Shown: positions 43,980 through 55,845 of the stretch, piece by piece
Position numbering within the stretch: position 1 is the first letter of the stretch
Layout of the letters: every line of letters starts with the position of its first letter
Origin: Maratus speciosus
Taxonomy: Eukaryota > Arthropoda > Arachnida > Araneae > Salticidae
Assembly (NCBI GenBank): GCA_963932465.1
Contig: OZ010796.1
Coordinates: forward strand, 72,295,974 to 72,359,973
DNA length: 64,000 nucleotides
Direction: 5' to 3'
Position numbers and translations under genes: made by a program
The notes under the pieces: generated by a model
What the model saw: the letters and a program-made list of their open reading frames with translations, nothing else
What the model was told of the DNA's origin: nothing
Database searches by the model: none

Positions 43980-44480
43980 ATTTACTGGGACACACAAAAT
44001 CAAAGCATGCAAAAATTACCATCACGATAACGTGCGAAATACTGCACCAATTCGAATCAAAAGAGGAAGCATATTGATTTGAAAGTATCTCAAATGATTT
44101 CTTTAATCAAGTATGGAGCTCTTATAATTTGTTTACAGGGCCACACAAAAGCAAAAGCATTTGTCATCACGATAATGATTGAAATACTGAATCCATACGA
44201 ATCTAATTGGGACAGTGTATTGATTTAAAAATATCGTGGATGCGTTTTTTAATCAAATATGTAACTCTTATTGATCTTTACAAGGACACACAAAATGAAA
44301 ACAAGCAAAACATCTTCACGATAACGCCCGAAATACTGAACGAATTCAAACCTAATTGGGACAGTATATTGATCTTGTAAGTATATTGGATGAATTGATT
44401 CATCAAGTACGTTGCTCTTATCGTTCGTTTGAAAGGACACACAAAAGTTTTCGGTGACATTCATTGAAAGGTTTGAGTTA
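43980..44480. repeat. About 149-bp tandem array, four units
   Basis: The word GACACACAAAA or GCCACACAAAA starts at 43989, 44140, 44285 and 44436 (spacings 151, 145, 151), each followed by ATCACGATAA and GAAATACTGAA. Frames through it are not conserved between units. Confidence 0.8.
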
Positions 44481-44673
44481 TATTATAGTCCACGGGCGAT
44501 TTTTAAGCTTTGATTTCAACAAAATTTTAGCCTGTTTTATAAAATTGCTTTTCAATTACATTTGGTAAGTCTAATTTAAAATATCAACATAAATTACCTT
44601 TCTCGCCAAAGAGCAAATTTAGAAGGAATGAGACCACTTTAATTTGTATTAAATCTTATGTATGCACCTTTAA

Positions 44674-46082
44674 CCCTTTATGTCCCAAATTACGAATTCA
44701 TGAAAATTTCATCTTCCAAAGCATTTTTCGTGAATTTTGAAACTACATTAGAAGATTTACACAATCATTTAATAAATTTTAGAAAGATCTTGCCAATTAA
44801 AACTAATTAATTAAATTTGGATTTATAGGGATTTTGTGCAATATTTATAACTCCACTCAAGTATTTTATTTAATATACAGGGTGCAATATGTTATCTATC
44901 GCCGACCTTTAATTTCTCAACCGTTGGCCGTAGACATACTTCCAATTGCAAAAACGTTTCAAATAAGCTAAATATTCATGTTGTGGCATTATTTAAAGTA
45001 AAATATCAATTTTATAAAAATTACGAAATCTAACTTTTTATACGGTCCCCCAGCTCCTAGAGTTATATTTAGTAAAAGTTTAAACATATCATAACAGATA
45101 TAACACAAAAAGTTTGACATCTGTATTGCAAAAATTGACACAGTTATTAAATTTCAAAGTTTGAGATTTTTGCGCATGATTTTGTCTTTCATTGAGAGAT
45201 AAGTTAAAAGATGAATTAAAGTAATTCGAGATCAAATTCAGGGTGCAATGTCCTTTTTACGGCGAAACCACTTTTAGCCGGTATCTAAAAATTTGAACTA
45301 ACTTTTATAGGTCGAAGAACATTCAAACGTCAAAGTAGGTAGAATCGACAACCGGAAAATAAAACATACTCACTGAGGACTAGATAAATGGCAGCGGAAT
45401 TGCGCCCTGATTTTGATCTCGAATTACTTTAATTCATATTTTAACTAATCCCCCAATGACAGACAAAATCATGTCAAAAAATAGCAAACTTCGAAATTTA
45501 ATAACTGTGTCAATTTTTGTAGTACAGATCTCAAACTTTTTGTGTTATATTTGTTATGATATGCGTAAACTTTTACTAAATATAACTATAGGGACTGGGG
45601 GACAGTATAAAAAGTTAGATTTCGCAATTTTTATAAAATTTATTTTTTACTTTAAATAATGCCACAACATGAATATTTACCTCATTTGAAACGTTTTTGT
45701 AATTGGAACTATATGTCTACGACCAACGGTTCAGAAATTAAAGGTCGGCGATAGATAACATATTGCACCCTGTATATATATTTTAATAGTTTATAGAATA
45801 ATGAAATGTACAAATGTATCTTACAATAAAAATATAGAAATATTTCTAAACAAACTTTTCTTTCGCAATCTTTCAACGTCAAGAAAGCTGAAAACATGCA
45901 AATGAAAAAGAAATCTTTTTAAAAATATTTTGGTTTTGTGCAACCAATAACGCTTTGGGAGAGAGATAAAGTAAAGTATCTATAACTCATTCTAAACTGT
46001 ATTACTATTAATCGATGCATTAAATGAATTTTATAACAAATTATTTTAATGGTACTTTAAAGTACCGTCACGGGATAAAGGA
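44674..46082. mobile_element. TTAA MITE family M, copy split by element G
   Basis: TTAA at 44670-44673 and 46083-46086. Ends CCCTTTATGTCCC and the inverted CCTTTATCCCGTGACG. Excluding the nested element (44876-45774) the length is about 508 bp, matching the about 517 bp of the 47494-51768 copy after removal of its insertions. Confidence 0.7.
44876..45774. mobile_element. Long-arm MITE G
   Basis: Starts TACAGGGTGCAATATGTTAT and ends with the inverse. Arms of about 380 bp (44876-45255, 45395-45774) share GATAGATAACATATTGCACC, GGGGACTGG-like, AACTTTTTGTGTTATATTTG-like and TCGAGATCAAA words around a loop of about 140 bp. The 67-codon frame at 45456-45659 lies in an arm. Confidence 0.8.
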
Positions 46083-46086
46083 TTAA

Positions 46087-46960
46087 AAGAGAAAAAAATA
46101 ATCATATTTTCCCGATTAAGCTGGAAGGACATGTTTTCATTTTCTGTCCTATTTTTTATTTACTACCAACAATAAATAACTAATTATCTAAATCTCCCAA
46201 CTTCTGCTCTTTATTAACTGTTTTTAGCATTCGCCTTGAAGACTAAATATGACAGATTTTATTATTATTTATTATTTAAAAAAAAAACTCGTCATCTAAC
46301 TAAAGCTTTCAATCTGCTTAAACGTTTATCTCAATGTCCGAGATTTTGCTCAGATTCCTAGATAAGATTTGGGTATAAGTAAGATTTTAAAAGAAAAATC
46401 AGCCATTCACAGAACTCTGGAAAAATATCTTTCACGTGATTAACCAGAATATAAAAGTGATTAACCAGCATATAAAACTATTTAAAAAACACAAAAAAGA
46501 GATATGTAACAAAGAAATGTTTTATTTCACTTTCTCCACTAGTAAAGGAGCAAAATTACCACAACATTAAACGTGAAAAAATATATTCTCAACAGACATG
46601 GCCTGGAAAGAATGAAATACACGCCCAGTCCTGCCCAAATCTAGAGAAAAAATGTAAGGCTCGGACAGTACCAGGAAGAATAATGTTCATGTCCGGTCCA
46701 AGTTTAAAAAAAATAAAATTATCGCATAGCCCGGTTAGAGTCTTCAGATAAAAATTAAGTCGGGACACATTTTAATGAAAGAAATTTTCTCCGAACTCGG
46801 GCTTAGGGACAGGGCCCGGGACCTTCTAGACCTCTAATATGTATTATCAATTTGGTCTCTCTGTTGGGATACCATGACTTCCCCCTTCGGGCAAATTCTG
46901 GGGCCGCCCTGTTATTTAATACAGTTTTCAACATCTAAAATAATTTGAGCGATGTACAAA

Positions 46961-47002
<42 letters not shown>

Positions 47003-47489
47003 AAATTTAATTTTTTATTTGCATTTATGCATTTTGAAAATAGTTATTGTTGATATAATGACTTTGATTTTTTGATCAAGTTTTAATTTTACTTTTGCTT
47101 AATTGCTTTTAATGAGATAAGTGATCAAAATTTTGGTTTGCTATTTACTTTTCAAACAGAGTCGCAACAAAAGGCTGATGCGGCCGGTCCCCTACACCAG
47201 GTGCCATCCGTTAGAATAAGAACTGACATGCTTTATCGGCTCCGTCACTTATCACTACTGTTGAGCCGACGGTGGGTAGAAAAGCTAACGAGAAGTTTCG
47301 CACCAGACATAAAATAAGAGTTGCTGTGGTGCTGTTTCCAAAGAAAAGCAAACTCTAATTTTCATATTCTTGATTTATTTAGGTGAATTAACGCATGATA
47401 ATTTGGGTAATTTGTTACTTGATATCAGGCTTAAACAATTAATTGCAGTTTTCTCTTCTTTTATTACAATAGGATACGTTGCAAACAGT
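46087..47489. other. Spacer with hAT-like end fragment and a poly-A tract
   Basis: About 46604-46838 is rich in GGGCCCGGG-type words and ends CTTCTAGACCTCTAA, a single hAT-like terminus similar to 51785-51913. 47155-47345 is less AT-rich with a 49-codon open stretch without recognisable domain. Confidence 0.4.
46964..46999 (+). repeat. Poly-A tract of 36 bases
   Basis: Uninterrupted A run; no retroposed body recognised upstream. Confidence 0.9.
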
Positions 47490-47636
47490 TTAACCCTTTA
47501 TGTACTGACGGTACTTATAAGTACCATTAAAATAACTTGTTATAAAATTCATTTAATACATCCATTAGTAATAATAAAGTTTAGAATGAGTTATAGATAC
47601 ATTACTTTATCTTGTTTCAAAAGCATTATAGGATAC

Positions 47637-50200
47637 TAGAGATGGGAAATATAGTTATTTTTGGTTAACAGGTTACATCGTTCCACACTTGTACAGGTAA
47701 CAGGTTCCAACAACCTGTTATTTTTATAACATATAACTATTCGCTGTATATCCGGTCGACGGATGTTTTAATTAGAAAGCCTTTCAAAAAAATGTCTGAA
47801 GTAATTTTTTGACGTTGATAAATGCTGTTTTATATTCAGATGAATCAGAATCAGTTTGTGGCTAAGAACTTAATTTTTGTAAGACAAAAACTTATCTAGC
47901 TATAATACTTTGAATTTCATGCATTTTTCGCGCTTTCTGACACTAAAAACATGTTTTTCCATTTATGGTGCTTAAAACATTGAAAATTCATAAAATTCCA
48001 AGTGTTATAACTCAGTAAGTTTTGACGATACAAGAATAATGTTTTGCTGTTTTACTTGCTAAAACATGGAAAAACTTCTTCTAAATAAAACTTATGGGAT
48101 GCAGGCATATGTATAAAATTTGTAATTCCTTACCTATTTAAAAAGTAATTATTGTAATGTAAATCGATTTTTATGGGATGCAAAACAAAATTCGAAACAT
48201 TTTTGAAACTGGCTATGCCTCTAAAGCTAACGGCTTAGAAATTAGTTATTGGTAAACGATAAGAAAGACGCACTGTATAATATTAAACACAGTTTTAAAA
48301 ACACGATTTCTAAAAAAAATTGCATATAGCTTAGATTATGATACACTTTCCAACACATTCAGAATACTATAACAAAATTTCACAATATACAAAGGTGGAA
48401 GATGACGTCTTAATGAACAATTTGGAAAATGCAGAATGCATTTGAAAACACGATTTCTGCTATTAACATGAATAGTCGTTAAAATATACGATTTTTTACA
48501 GCCCTGTATATGATCTACAGATATGCATGCATACTACATAATATGCTAAATGTCAGTACAGTTAAACGCATAGCACAGTTAAAAATTTCCGCTCAGCAAT
48601 TTCAGCTGTTGTTGAGAACTTTTGTTCGACCTTATATATGATCTAGAATTTATACACATCAAGTAATATTTAAAAAATAGTTAAATTTCAAAATGAAAAC
48701 GCACTTCCAGCAATTATTATGCGTAGGCTTCAATAGTCCAATTATTGCTCATTTTCTTCTATATCGAAATACTTTTGTGTGTTCCTGTAAATAAACGATA
48801 AGTTCTAAGCACACCATATTCTATAGTAAGAACCTTGCAGTACACCTCAGTGATGTATATTCATTTAAATGTGTTTTAAATACTGTAATATCATTAAAAT
48901 ACACAGCAAGCGATTTCCCCCCATATACCGTAATGTAACGGAATTCTTTTGAATGGCCCTGTAAATGAACCAAAAATGTTACACACTTCCTTTTCAATAC
49001 CAAACAAGCCATACTAAAGCCCAAGAATAACATATCCATTTCATGGCAATCTGACAATATTTACACGAGTTAGAGCAAGGACAGACAGATGGACAAAGAA
49101 AACGAATTCATAAACACTTTTCAACTACGGTGGAAAGTACTAAAAAAGATAAATTTGATCCCCGACTTCATTAGCAGCCATATCTGTCAACGCATATTCA
49201 AAGCTAATTTCACAAGAACACAAAAATATTATTTATATACTTTTAATCAAATGAAATTCGTCCAAACAAATTTCGTTCGTACAAATATGTTTTTCAAATT
49301 AGTTATAACTGTACTAAAATTAAGTTTTCTCACAAATTATAGGAGGCTATTTTCTTTCTTTTATTTCAGCGAAATAAAATCACAGAAATTAAATGTTTTC
49401 CGGCTCCCATTAAACGCAATGATAAAACAAAAATATTAAAAATACTTGGACAAAAAACGAAATTTATAGTGCGAAAATCACCCCCCCCCCCCCCCCAAAA
49501 AAAAAAAAAAAAATCTCCATGAGTACGTAGTAATAACCCTTTTAAATATTCAAAAAAACTGTCCATAAATACCTCTGATTCAAAATATTAACACAGATTA
49601 AATCCTTTCCCATTACTTCCTCATAATAATTACTCGATGTGCAAAACACTCTTTCATTCATTCCACTGATCTTTTAGAGTATTTTTTTTAACCTAAAACA
49701 CTTTGGTAACAAATGTTTCAAAATAGGCAAATGTTATATTGACCGCAGAAAATTTTAAGAGATAAATAATTGCAAACACGTTCTATTATCTCTGTTTATT
49801 CAGATGCTTACTAAACGATAATAGATCGTTTTATACGTTAAGAACTAGATTTACTGATGGCGTAATGAAAATGTTTCCGAATGAATTGAGGAATTATTTG
49901 CCGTTAGTTTTCCATTGCTGTTTTCAATTGAAATCAATCTAAGTTCTAATGTACACGTTTTCAACGCGGTAATCAATTAAAAAATTATAAATTCCTGCAT
50001 TTTATTTGGATGCAGTCAAATAGTGTTTCGTAATTTTTGAAATGGACTTTCTATCCAAAATCGAGAATTAAAATTTTTAAGGCATAAATTTATAAATAAA
50101 TGAATTTTACTTAAACGTTTCAAAAAGGTACTTTTTATAAATTTAATGATTCTAAACTCGAATTTTGCTGGGGTTTTTTTTGTTGTTGTTGTTGTTTTGT

Positions 50201-50231
<31 letters not shown>

Positions 50232-51138
50232 GGGGGTAAAAATCGATGCTTTTAAATTATGTAAAATTGTTCAATTTTAGTATGGAATATTGAGCAGGGG
50301 TGTCGTTGTGCTATCTTTAAAAAAAAAATACCCGAATTTTTGCAACTCCATGTTCAAAGAAATTCATTGTAAATCCTATTCCTCATTTCTGATGTGTAAC
50401 TGAGCTATATATTTGGCAATATAATTCACAGCTATATACATTTTTTAATTTACTCATTGAAAATTAGAAGCAAAACAAGAAAAAAAAGCACGAAAGTGTA
50501 TTTTTAGTTGGAAAAAGACTGGTTAGATCAAAAGTTAGACAAAACTTTGCTTGGTTTTATAAACTCAAACTTAGCTTTTTGTTAAGGAAATGCTAAATGA
50601 AAACATTTAATATATATATTAATATATATACGATTTATGCGTACAAAACATGTCAAGCATGAGCTTTTTTCTTACCAGTTTGCAGATGTTTTTCTGATCT
50701 ACTATTTGTTTCAGTGTTTCGCTTATGCTCTGCTTTGCACAGTCAGAATCGGAGAAAGTGATGGTGGGGACCTAGCACCAGGCACCAAGCCGGAAAAGCG
50801 TTTAATTAGTGGTGCAAGTTGTTACTATTCATGCATTGGGGATTGATGAAATGTAAAATAATTTTTTAGCACCACACATCTAACAGTCACCTATAACTTG
50901 AGAGTGAAGATGCGCACGTCTCAAAAGAAACGATTGAGGACGTTTTTAGTGAATGTTGCTGTATTTTAGAGACACGAAAGTAAATTCTTGAATAAGGCAA
51001 ATGAATGAAGACGGTGCCATTTAAAACCATATGTTATTTAATTAACAGGGTCTTTTCGGTAACATATTAATGGAATATTAGGTTCCAACATAGTAACAGT
51101 GTTTTTAATCCGAATACGTTAAATAATGCCCATCCCTA
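47637..51138. mobile_element. 3.5-kb hAT-like element with perfect 8-bp TSD
   Basis: TAGGATAC at 47629-47636 and 51139-51146. Ends TAGAGATGGGAAATA and the inverted TAGGGATGGGCATTA. The length would suit an autonomous hAT, but I find no BED finger, RW motif or dimerisation domain. The longest frame (116 codons, 49089-49439) has no recognisable domain. Inside are loose repeats near 48490-48990, a C17 then A18 tract (49480-49514) and a GT then G22 tract (50199-50236). Confidence 0.75.
50199..50236. repeat. (GT)n followed by G22
   Basis: TTG and GT repeats run into an uninterrupted G run at 50215-50236. Confidence 0.9.
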
Positions 51139-51167
51139 TAGGATACACAAAACAAAAATAGTTTTAA

Positions 51168-51411
51168 CCCTTAACCGGAATCGTGGGTCCAATTTGACCG
51201 GACAACGACAATGTATAATTTCAAGATATATATGAATAAAAGTTGATTTATATAGTACATGAAACTTTTTTCAATGTACTTATCTAAGTGGTAAGTTTCA
51301 TCTAAGTGGTAATTTCATATATATTAGAAAATAACTTGAATTTAAATTAAAGGGTCCATTTGGACCCAAGATTCCAGTAATGTGGAATAATTTAGCGATT
51401 CCGGTTAAGGG
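51168..51411. mobile_element. TTAA-flanked MITE nested in family M
   Basis: TTAA at 51164-51167 and 51412-51415. Ends CCCTTAACCGGAATCG and its exact inverse. Inner GGGTCCAATTTG and CATTTGGACCC also pair. 244 bp, non-coding, well preserved. Confidence 0.85.
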
Positions 51412-51784
51412 TTAAGAAGATGATTTATTTTGCCTTTGCATCTTTTCAGCTTTCTTGGCGTTGGGAGGGAGGGGGGCGATTTTTCAATTCGGAAATATTT
51501 CTATATTTCTATTGTAAGAACATTCTATTTGTACATTTCCTAATTCTACAAAATACTAAGAAAAATATTTAAAATAAAGATTTGAATGGTGTTATAAATA
51601 GTGCACAAAATCCCTATAAATTCAAATTGAATGAATCCTTCGAAATCCTTCAATCCTTCTAAAATTTATTAAACGATTCTATAAATCTTCTAATGTAGTT
51701 TAAACAATTCACGAAAAATGCTTTAGAAGATCAAATTTTCATGAATTCATACTTCAGTACACAAAGGGTTAATGATAGGCATAC

Positions 51785-51913
51785 AGGTAGACATCCAAGC
51801 CCGAGTCTTCAGATAAAAATGAAGCCCGGGCCGATTTTAATAAAAGAAATTTTCTCCAAGCTCGGGCTTCAGGACAGCCCAAGGGCCGGGCCCTTGTAGA
51901 TCTCTAATGTATA
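51785..51913. repeat. Single hAT-like terminus
   Basis: GC-rich AAGCCCGGGCCG and GGGCCGGGCCC words, then GTAGATCTCTAA, similar to the ends at 6964 and 46838. No partner end identified. Confidence 0.45.
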
Positions 51914-52024
51914 TTACCAATCCCCCTACCCCTTTTTAGAGATACCATAGGATGTAATAAGATGTTGGCGATACCAATAGATGTAATAATAGATGTATAA
52001 TAAGACAATATTGTAAATAAAAAC

Positions 52025-52883
52025 TAAGGATCGACCGAAACAGAAAACAAATATCAGTAATCTTCCTATTTTCGGCTAAAAACGAAAACGGAAATGCCCC
52101 CAAAAAATTTTTATGTTATTAATACTTGCATAAATATGCATAAATTATTAATTGCTTATACGTGTTTATTAAATATACACAATTTTTAATTAATTATATG
52201 TGTTTATTAAATATACATAATTTTTAATTAATGATACGTGTGCCCCAAGTTGGCTCTGTCTGCCTCTAACCAAAACTTTTTATTTTCATATAAAATAAAA
52301 TGCAATTAATTCATCAACGACACAGAATGTTTTTCAAATGATTCGAATTTCATCTCATTAAAAAATGTTTTATCTATACGTACCTCGATTTATCTTTTAG
52401 AATGATTTTTGTACAGGATCCTCTGTTGTACTAGAACTTTTTCAAAGAGTATTCGAAACATTTCTGCGCTTTTAAACTAAAAAAATTCTATTACAGTTAA
52501 GTCTGCAGCTTTTAATGAGCACGTGACGAGCATTTTCAAAGTTTAGTCCTATATGCATGGCTTGCGAGTCGGTGACGACTGATAATTAGAAACAGTGAAG
52601 TTCATAGCAATCAATAAAGAGTGTCTCAATAGAGCCGATACAGCTCAAATCAAGTAATGTTAAAAATTTCCGAAGGGAGGAAGGTTTTTAGAATACAGAT
52701 AGTTTCGGTCCGGTCAAATTTTCGGCAGCATTTTTGCCGAAAACGAATTTTCGGCGAAACTCAGATTTTGGTCTCAAAACGAAAACGAATTTTAGGCAGC
52801 ATTTTTGCCGAAAACGAATTTTCGGCGAAACTCAGATTTTGGGCAGAAAACGAAAACGAAACCAAATTTTCGGTCAACCTCTA
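52025..52883. mobile_element. hAT-like element, inverted sister of 21142-22031
   Basis: Octamers ATAAAAAC (52017-52024) and ATAAAAAG (52884-52891) agree at 7 of 8. Ends TAAGGATCGACCGAAA and the inverted TAGAGGTTGACCGAAA. Internal ACACGTATAATTA-like repeats and the CCATTTTCGGC-type termini match the sister. A segment with TTTTTGCCGAAAACGAATTT is duplicated at 52730-52850. Confidence 0.8.
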
Positions 52884-52891
52884 ATAAAAAG

Positions 52892-53268
52892 AGCTTCTAA
52901 ACAAAACGAAACAAAACAAAATAGTCATTTTAAGAAGCAGAAGAATATTATATTATAGTTTTTTTACAAAACTTTTACAAACAAACGTACTTCTATGCGA
53001 ACTTCTAAATAAAGCATGGTAAAGTTTCATTGACTTACTTTGATGATACGCATGAAGAACAAGTTGAAAGAGAGTTAATTGTAAAATTCCAGATGTTATT
53101 GAGTTCTGTCTCTTCCTTTTTCTGGAAGTTCGGGAAGTGGACAGACCTCTTTTTGACAGACAGACGCGGATCAAAAGCAAAAACAACTGAATGGTGCGCC
53201 ATCTCTTGAGGATCGTTTCATTTAGTTCAAAGCCGAAATTAAACGGGAAACAATCCTGACAATGACAA
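52892..53268. other. No gene seen
   Basis: A 106-codon minus frame (52953-53273) has a Ser/Arg-rich patch but no recognisable domain or conserved counterpart in the window; I do not support it as a gene. Confidence 0.35.
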
Positions 53269-53270
53269 TA

Positions 53271-53385
53271 CAAGCATCCCCGACTAATGTAATTAATGCG
53301 TTTCGCAAACTTTTACGTAACTTGAAATTTACGTAAGTCGAATTTTTAATTGATTAGGTAAAATTTCATAACAAACTGCAATATT

Positions 53386-53419
<34 letters not shown>

Positions 53420-54105
53420 TAACGATAAGGACGCTGATAATTTTTAACGACTTAGAAATTAGTACAGTATCTTATTTATGAATATTTATCTATCTTATGA
53501 TTATTTATCTATCTTATGATTATTTATCTATCTATATATTATTTACACAGTATTATTTTATGAATAAATAAAGCATCATGCAGCAGTATTTTCTCGGATA
53601 TAAACTGTAAAAATATGAAAAAATATAAAAACAAACTGAAAGAACACTTTTCAAATAAAAACCCTCTTATGGATTTATAAATGTAACATTGATGAATTGA
53701 TTTAAACAATTTTCAATCTACATTAAGCGAACATGTGAAGCTAGAAGAAAAAAACACTCGTTCCTCTTCATCGAAATTTTAAAATTAGCTTTCTTTCTGG
53801 TTTGAATTCAGATAACATAATTATTACGGTTGAATTCCAGATATTTTTGTCTCATTTTAATTAGATTTGAGTTTGTTTTGTTAAAGATTTGATTGTATAT
53901 CTCAATAAAAATATAACTCTCACTAATATGTAAAATTATATTCTGGTTGTGGTTTTTATCTGCGTATTTTATTTATAAAATAATTATCAAAAGTATGCAA
54001 ATGCATATCAAACGCGCTAGTGTGTTCATAAATGTAATTTTCGAGATTTATTACGTAACTGCGAATTAACGTAAGTCGCATAATACGTAAGTCGAGAGAT
54101 GCCTG
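53271..54105. mobile_element. TA-flanked element L, copy 1
   Basis: Starts CAAGCATCCCCGACTAATG and ends with the inverted CAGGCATCTCTCGACTTACG, with TA on each side. Subterminal TACGTAACTTG and ACGTAAGTCG words recur. 835 bp. Ends of this kind suggest a Tc1/mariner or pogo-group element. Confidence 0.7.
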
Positions 54106-54113
54106 TATATATA

Positions 54114-54803
54114 CAGACATCCCCCGACTCACATAAGTAATGCGTTCTGTAGAGTTTTACGTAACTTGAATTTTATGTAAGTCGAATTTGTAAGTTGCTT
54201 AGGTAAAATTTTGTAAGAAATTGTAATATCTATTGTACACATATCGCAACAGTATTTACTCGTATATAAACTATAAACGTATGAAAAAATATAAAAACAA
54301 ACTTAAAGAATACTTTTCAGATATCTTGTGGAATACGGGATTTATAAATCTAACATTGATTAATTGGTTTAAAAGAATTTTGAATCTACATCAAACGACT
54401 ATAAAAATAAGAAATAATCAAAGAAGACTCATTTAATCTATTCTCCATGAATTTCTGATGGCAAGACAAATGAATAGCGCTCACAACGTAAAATAAGTCT
54501 TGATAAGCACAAACTGTATTTATTATGAATTAAATGACTACTATGAATAACCAACAATAAAGATTAAGTTGTTTTGTTAGATATTTGATTGTATATACCA
54601 ATAAAAACACTATAAGTCTATCTAATATATAAACTATATTACGGTTGCGGTTTATATCTATATATTTTATTTATAAAATAAATTTCAAAAGTATGCATTT
54701 GCGTATGCAACGCGCTAGTATGTTCACAAATGTAATTTTCGAGATTTATTACGTAACTGCGAATTTACGTAAGTCGCGTAATACGTAAGTCGGGGGATGC
54801 CTG
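54114..54803. mobile_element. TA-flanked element L, copy 2, head-to-tail with copy 1
   Basis: Starts CAGACATCCCCCGACTCAC and ends with the inverted CAGGCATCCCCCGACTTACG. Same orientation and order as copy 1, separated by eight TA-rich bases. The 67-codon frame at 54233-54436 has no counterpart in copy 1. Confidence 0.75.
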
Positions 54804-54995
54804 TACAATAAAATAAATTCAATGCAAATGTAACAACTAATAAATAATAAAAAATGAATTAATTATGAAATAAACTGAACGCGTTCATTTACATTAACTA
54901 ATCTAATTATAGACCGACCCGGTCTATAATCTGGCCATCTTTTAATTCGATAAAATATACACCGTATACTCACTCGTCACCGTGTCTCCGCTTAA

Positions 54996-55238
54996 CCCTT
55001 TCAGGGGCACAGGGTACTTAATTCTTACAATTACTTAATAAGTACTCAATTAATACTATTCGTAAAATGCTGAAATGATGGATTGACGCCAGAATGTACA
55101 AACAAATTTATTTGAAAATAAGCAAAACGTGCTTAATAAAAGGAAAGTTTTCATACGAAAATTCTGGTGCCAGTCGAACTGCTAAGTTTAGAGATTAAAA
55201 TCAAGTGGTCCAAAAATGAACCACTGATGTTCAAGAGG
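54996..55238 (-). mobile_element. TTAA-flanked MITE
   Basis: TTAA at 54992-54995 and 55239-55242. Ends CCCTTTCAGGGGC and inverted CCTCTTGAACATCAG. Read in reverse it shares CACTTGATTTTAATC with 38415-38624. 243 bp. Confidence 0.65.
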
Positions 55239-55361
55239 TTAAGATGAGTGTTACTAGCTCCAGTGTCACAAAAACCGGGACATCCGGCTTCTAAATCGGG
55301 ACATAACAGTATAGCAAACCTTATTAAAACGGAACCTGTCTATATCAGAATTCTGTTTTAA

Positions 55362-55566
55362 CCCCTTCAAGCGTGGTGATCTCGCAGCGGGTTTTTGAAT
55401 TCCAAACTTACAAACGGCGCATCTAGAATATTTTAGTAAAATTTTGCTTTTACAATGAATTTTTAGAAGATCTCGTTTTTATTTTCTAAGAAGTTCGTTT
55501 ATAAATTCTGGTGTCAGTCAATCATTTCATTATTTTACGAATAGAATTTTTCTGTGCCGGAAAGGG
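55362..55566 (+). mobile_element. TTAA-flanked MITE
   Basis: TTAA at 55358-55361 and 55567-55570. Ends CCCCTTCAAGCGTGG and inverted CCCTTTCCGGCAC. Body matches 38415-38624 (AAGTTCGTTTATAAATTCTG, GTCAGTCAATCATTTCAT). 205 bp, only 124 bp from its inverted relative. Confidence 0.75.
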
Positions 55567-55570
55567 TTAA

Positions 55571-55845
55571 ATGTAAATGTTGTCATTACGGTACGAACAC
55601 CATACAATTGTGCCTGATAAGACGGACACGTGTTTAAAACAGAGTTTTTCTCCGGCTCCTTGCGATTCCGTCTTAGCAGGTTTTACTATTATAAATAAAC
55701 ACAACAATCTGTAAAAGCAGAATCGCTGGGACAATGAAAGTTTTACTTTTAAAACAAAATTCTGTTTTAAACAAATCCGTTTTTCCAGGGTTTATTCAAC
55801 AAAGTATATTAAAACCTGTACAATTCGGAAATTGTGCGTCAAACG
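55571..55845. other. No recognisable feature
   Basis: Mixed sequence with inverted AACACGTGTTTAAAAC-like words; no gene. Confidence 0.35.

Larger units (their letters stand above)
47494..51768. mobile_element. TTAA MITE family M, copy with two nested insertions
   Basis: TTAA at 47490-47493 and 51769-51772. Left end CCCTTTATGTACTGACGG, inverted right end CCCTTTGTGTACTGAAG. The body is in three pieces (47494-47636, 51139-51167, 51412-51768), separated by a hAT-like element and a small TTAA MITE. Confidence 0.7.

Noticed and set aside
47155..47345. Possible host exon in a GC-richer patch
   Set aside because: A 49-codon open stretch without recognisable motif or clear splice sites is not enough to call.
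49089..49439. 116-codon ORF inside the 3.5-kb hAT-like element
   Set aside because: AT-driven Phe/Lys/Asn composition, with no BED finger, catalytic or dimerisation motif of a hAT transposase.
52953..53273. 106-codon minus ORF with Ser/Arg-rich patch
   Set aside because: No recognisable domain, and it runs into the end of element L, so chance is likelier.
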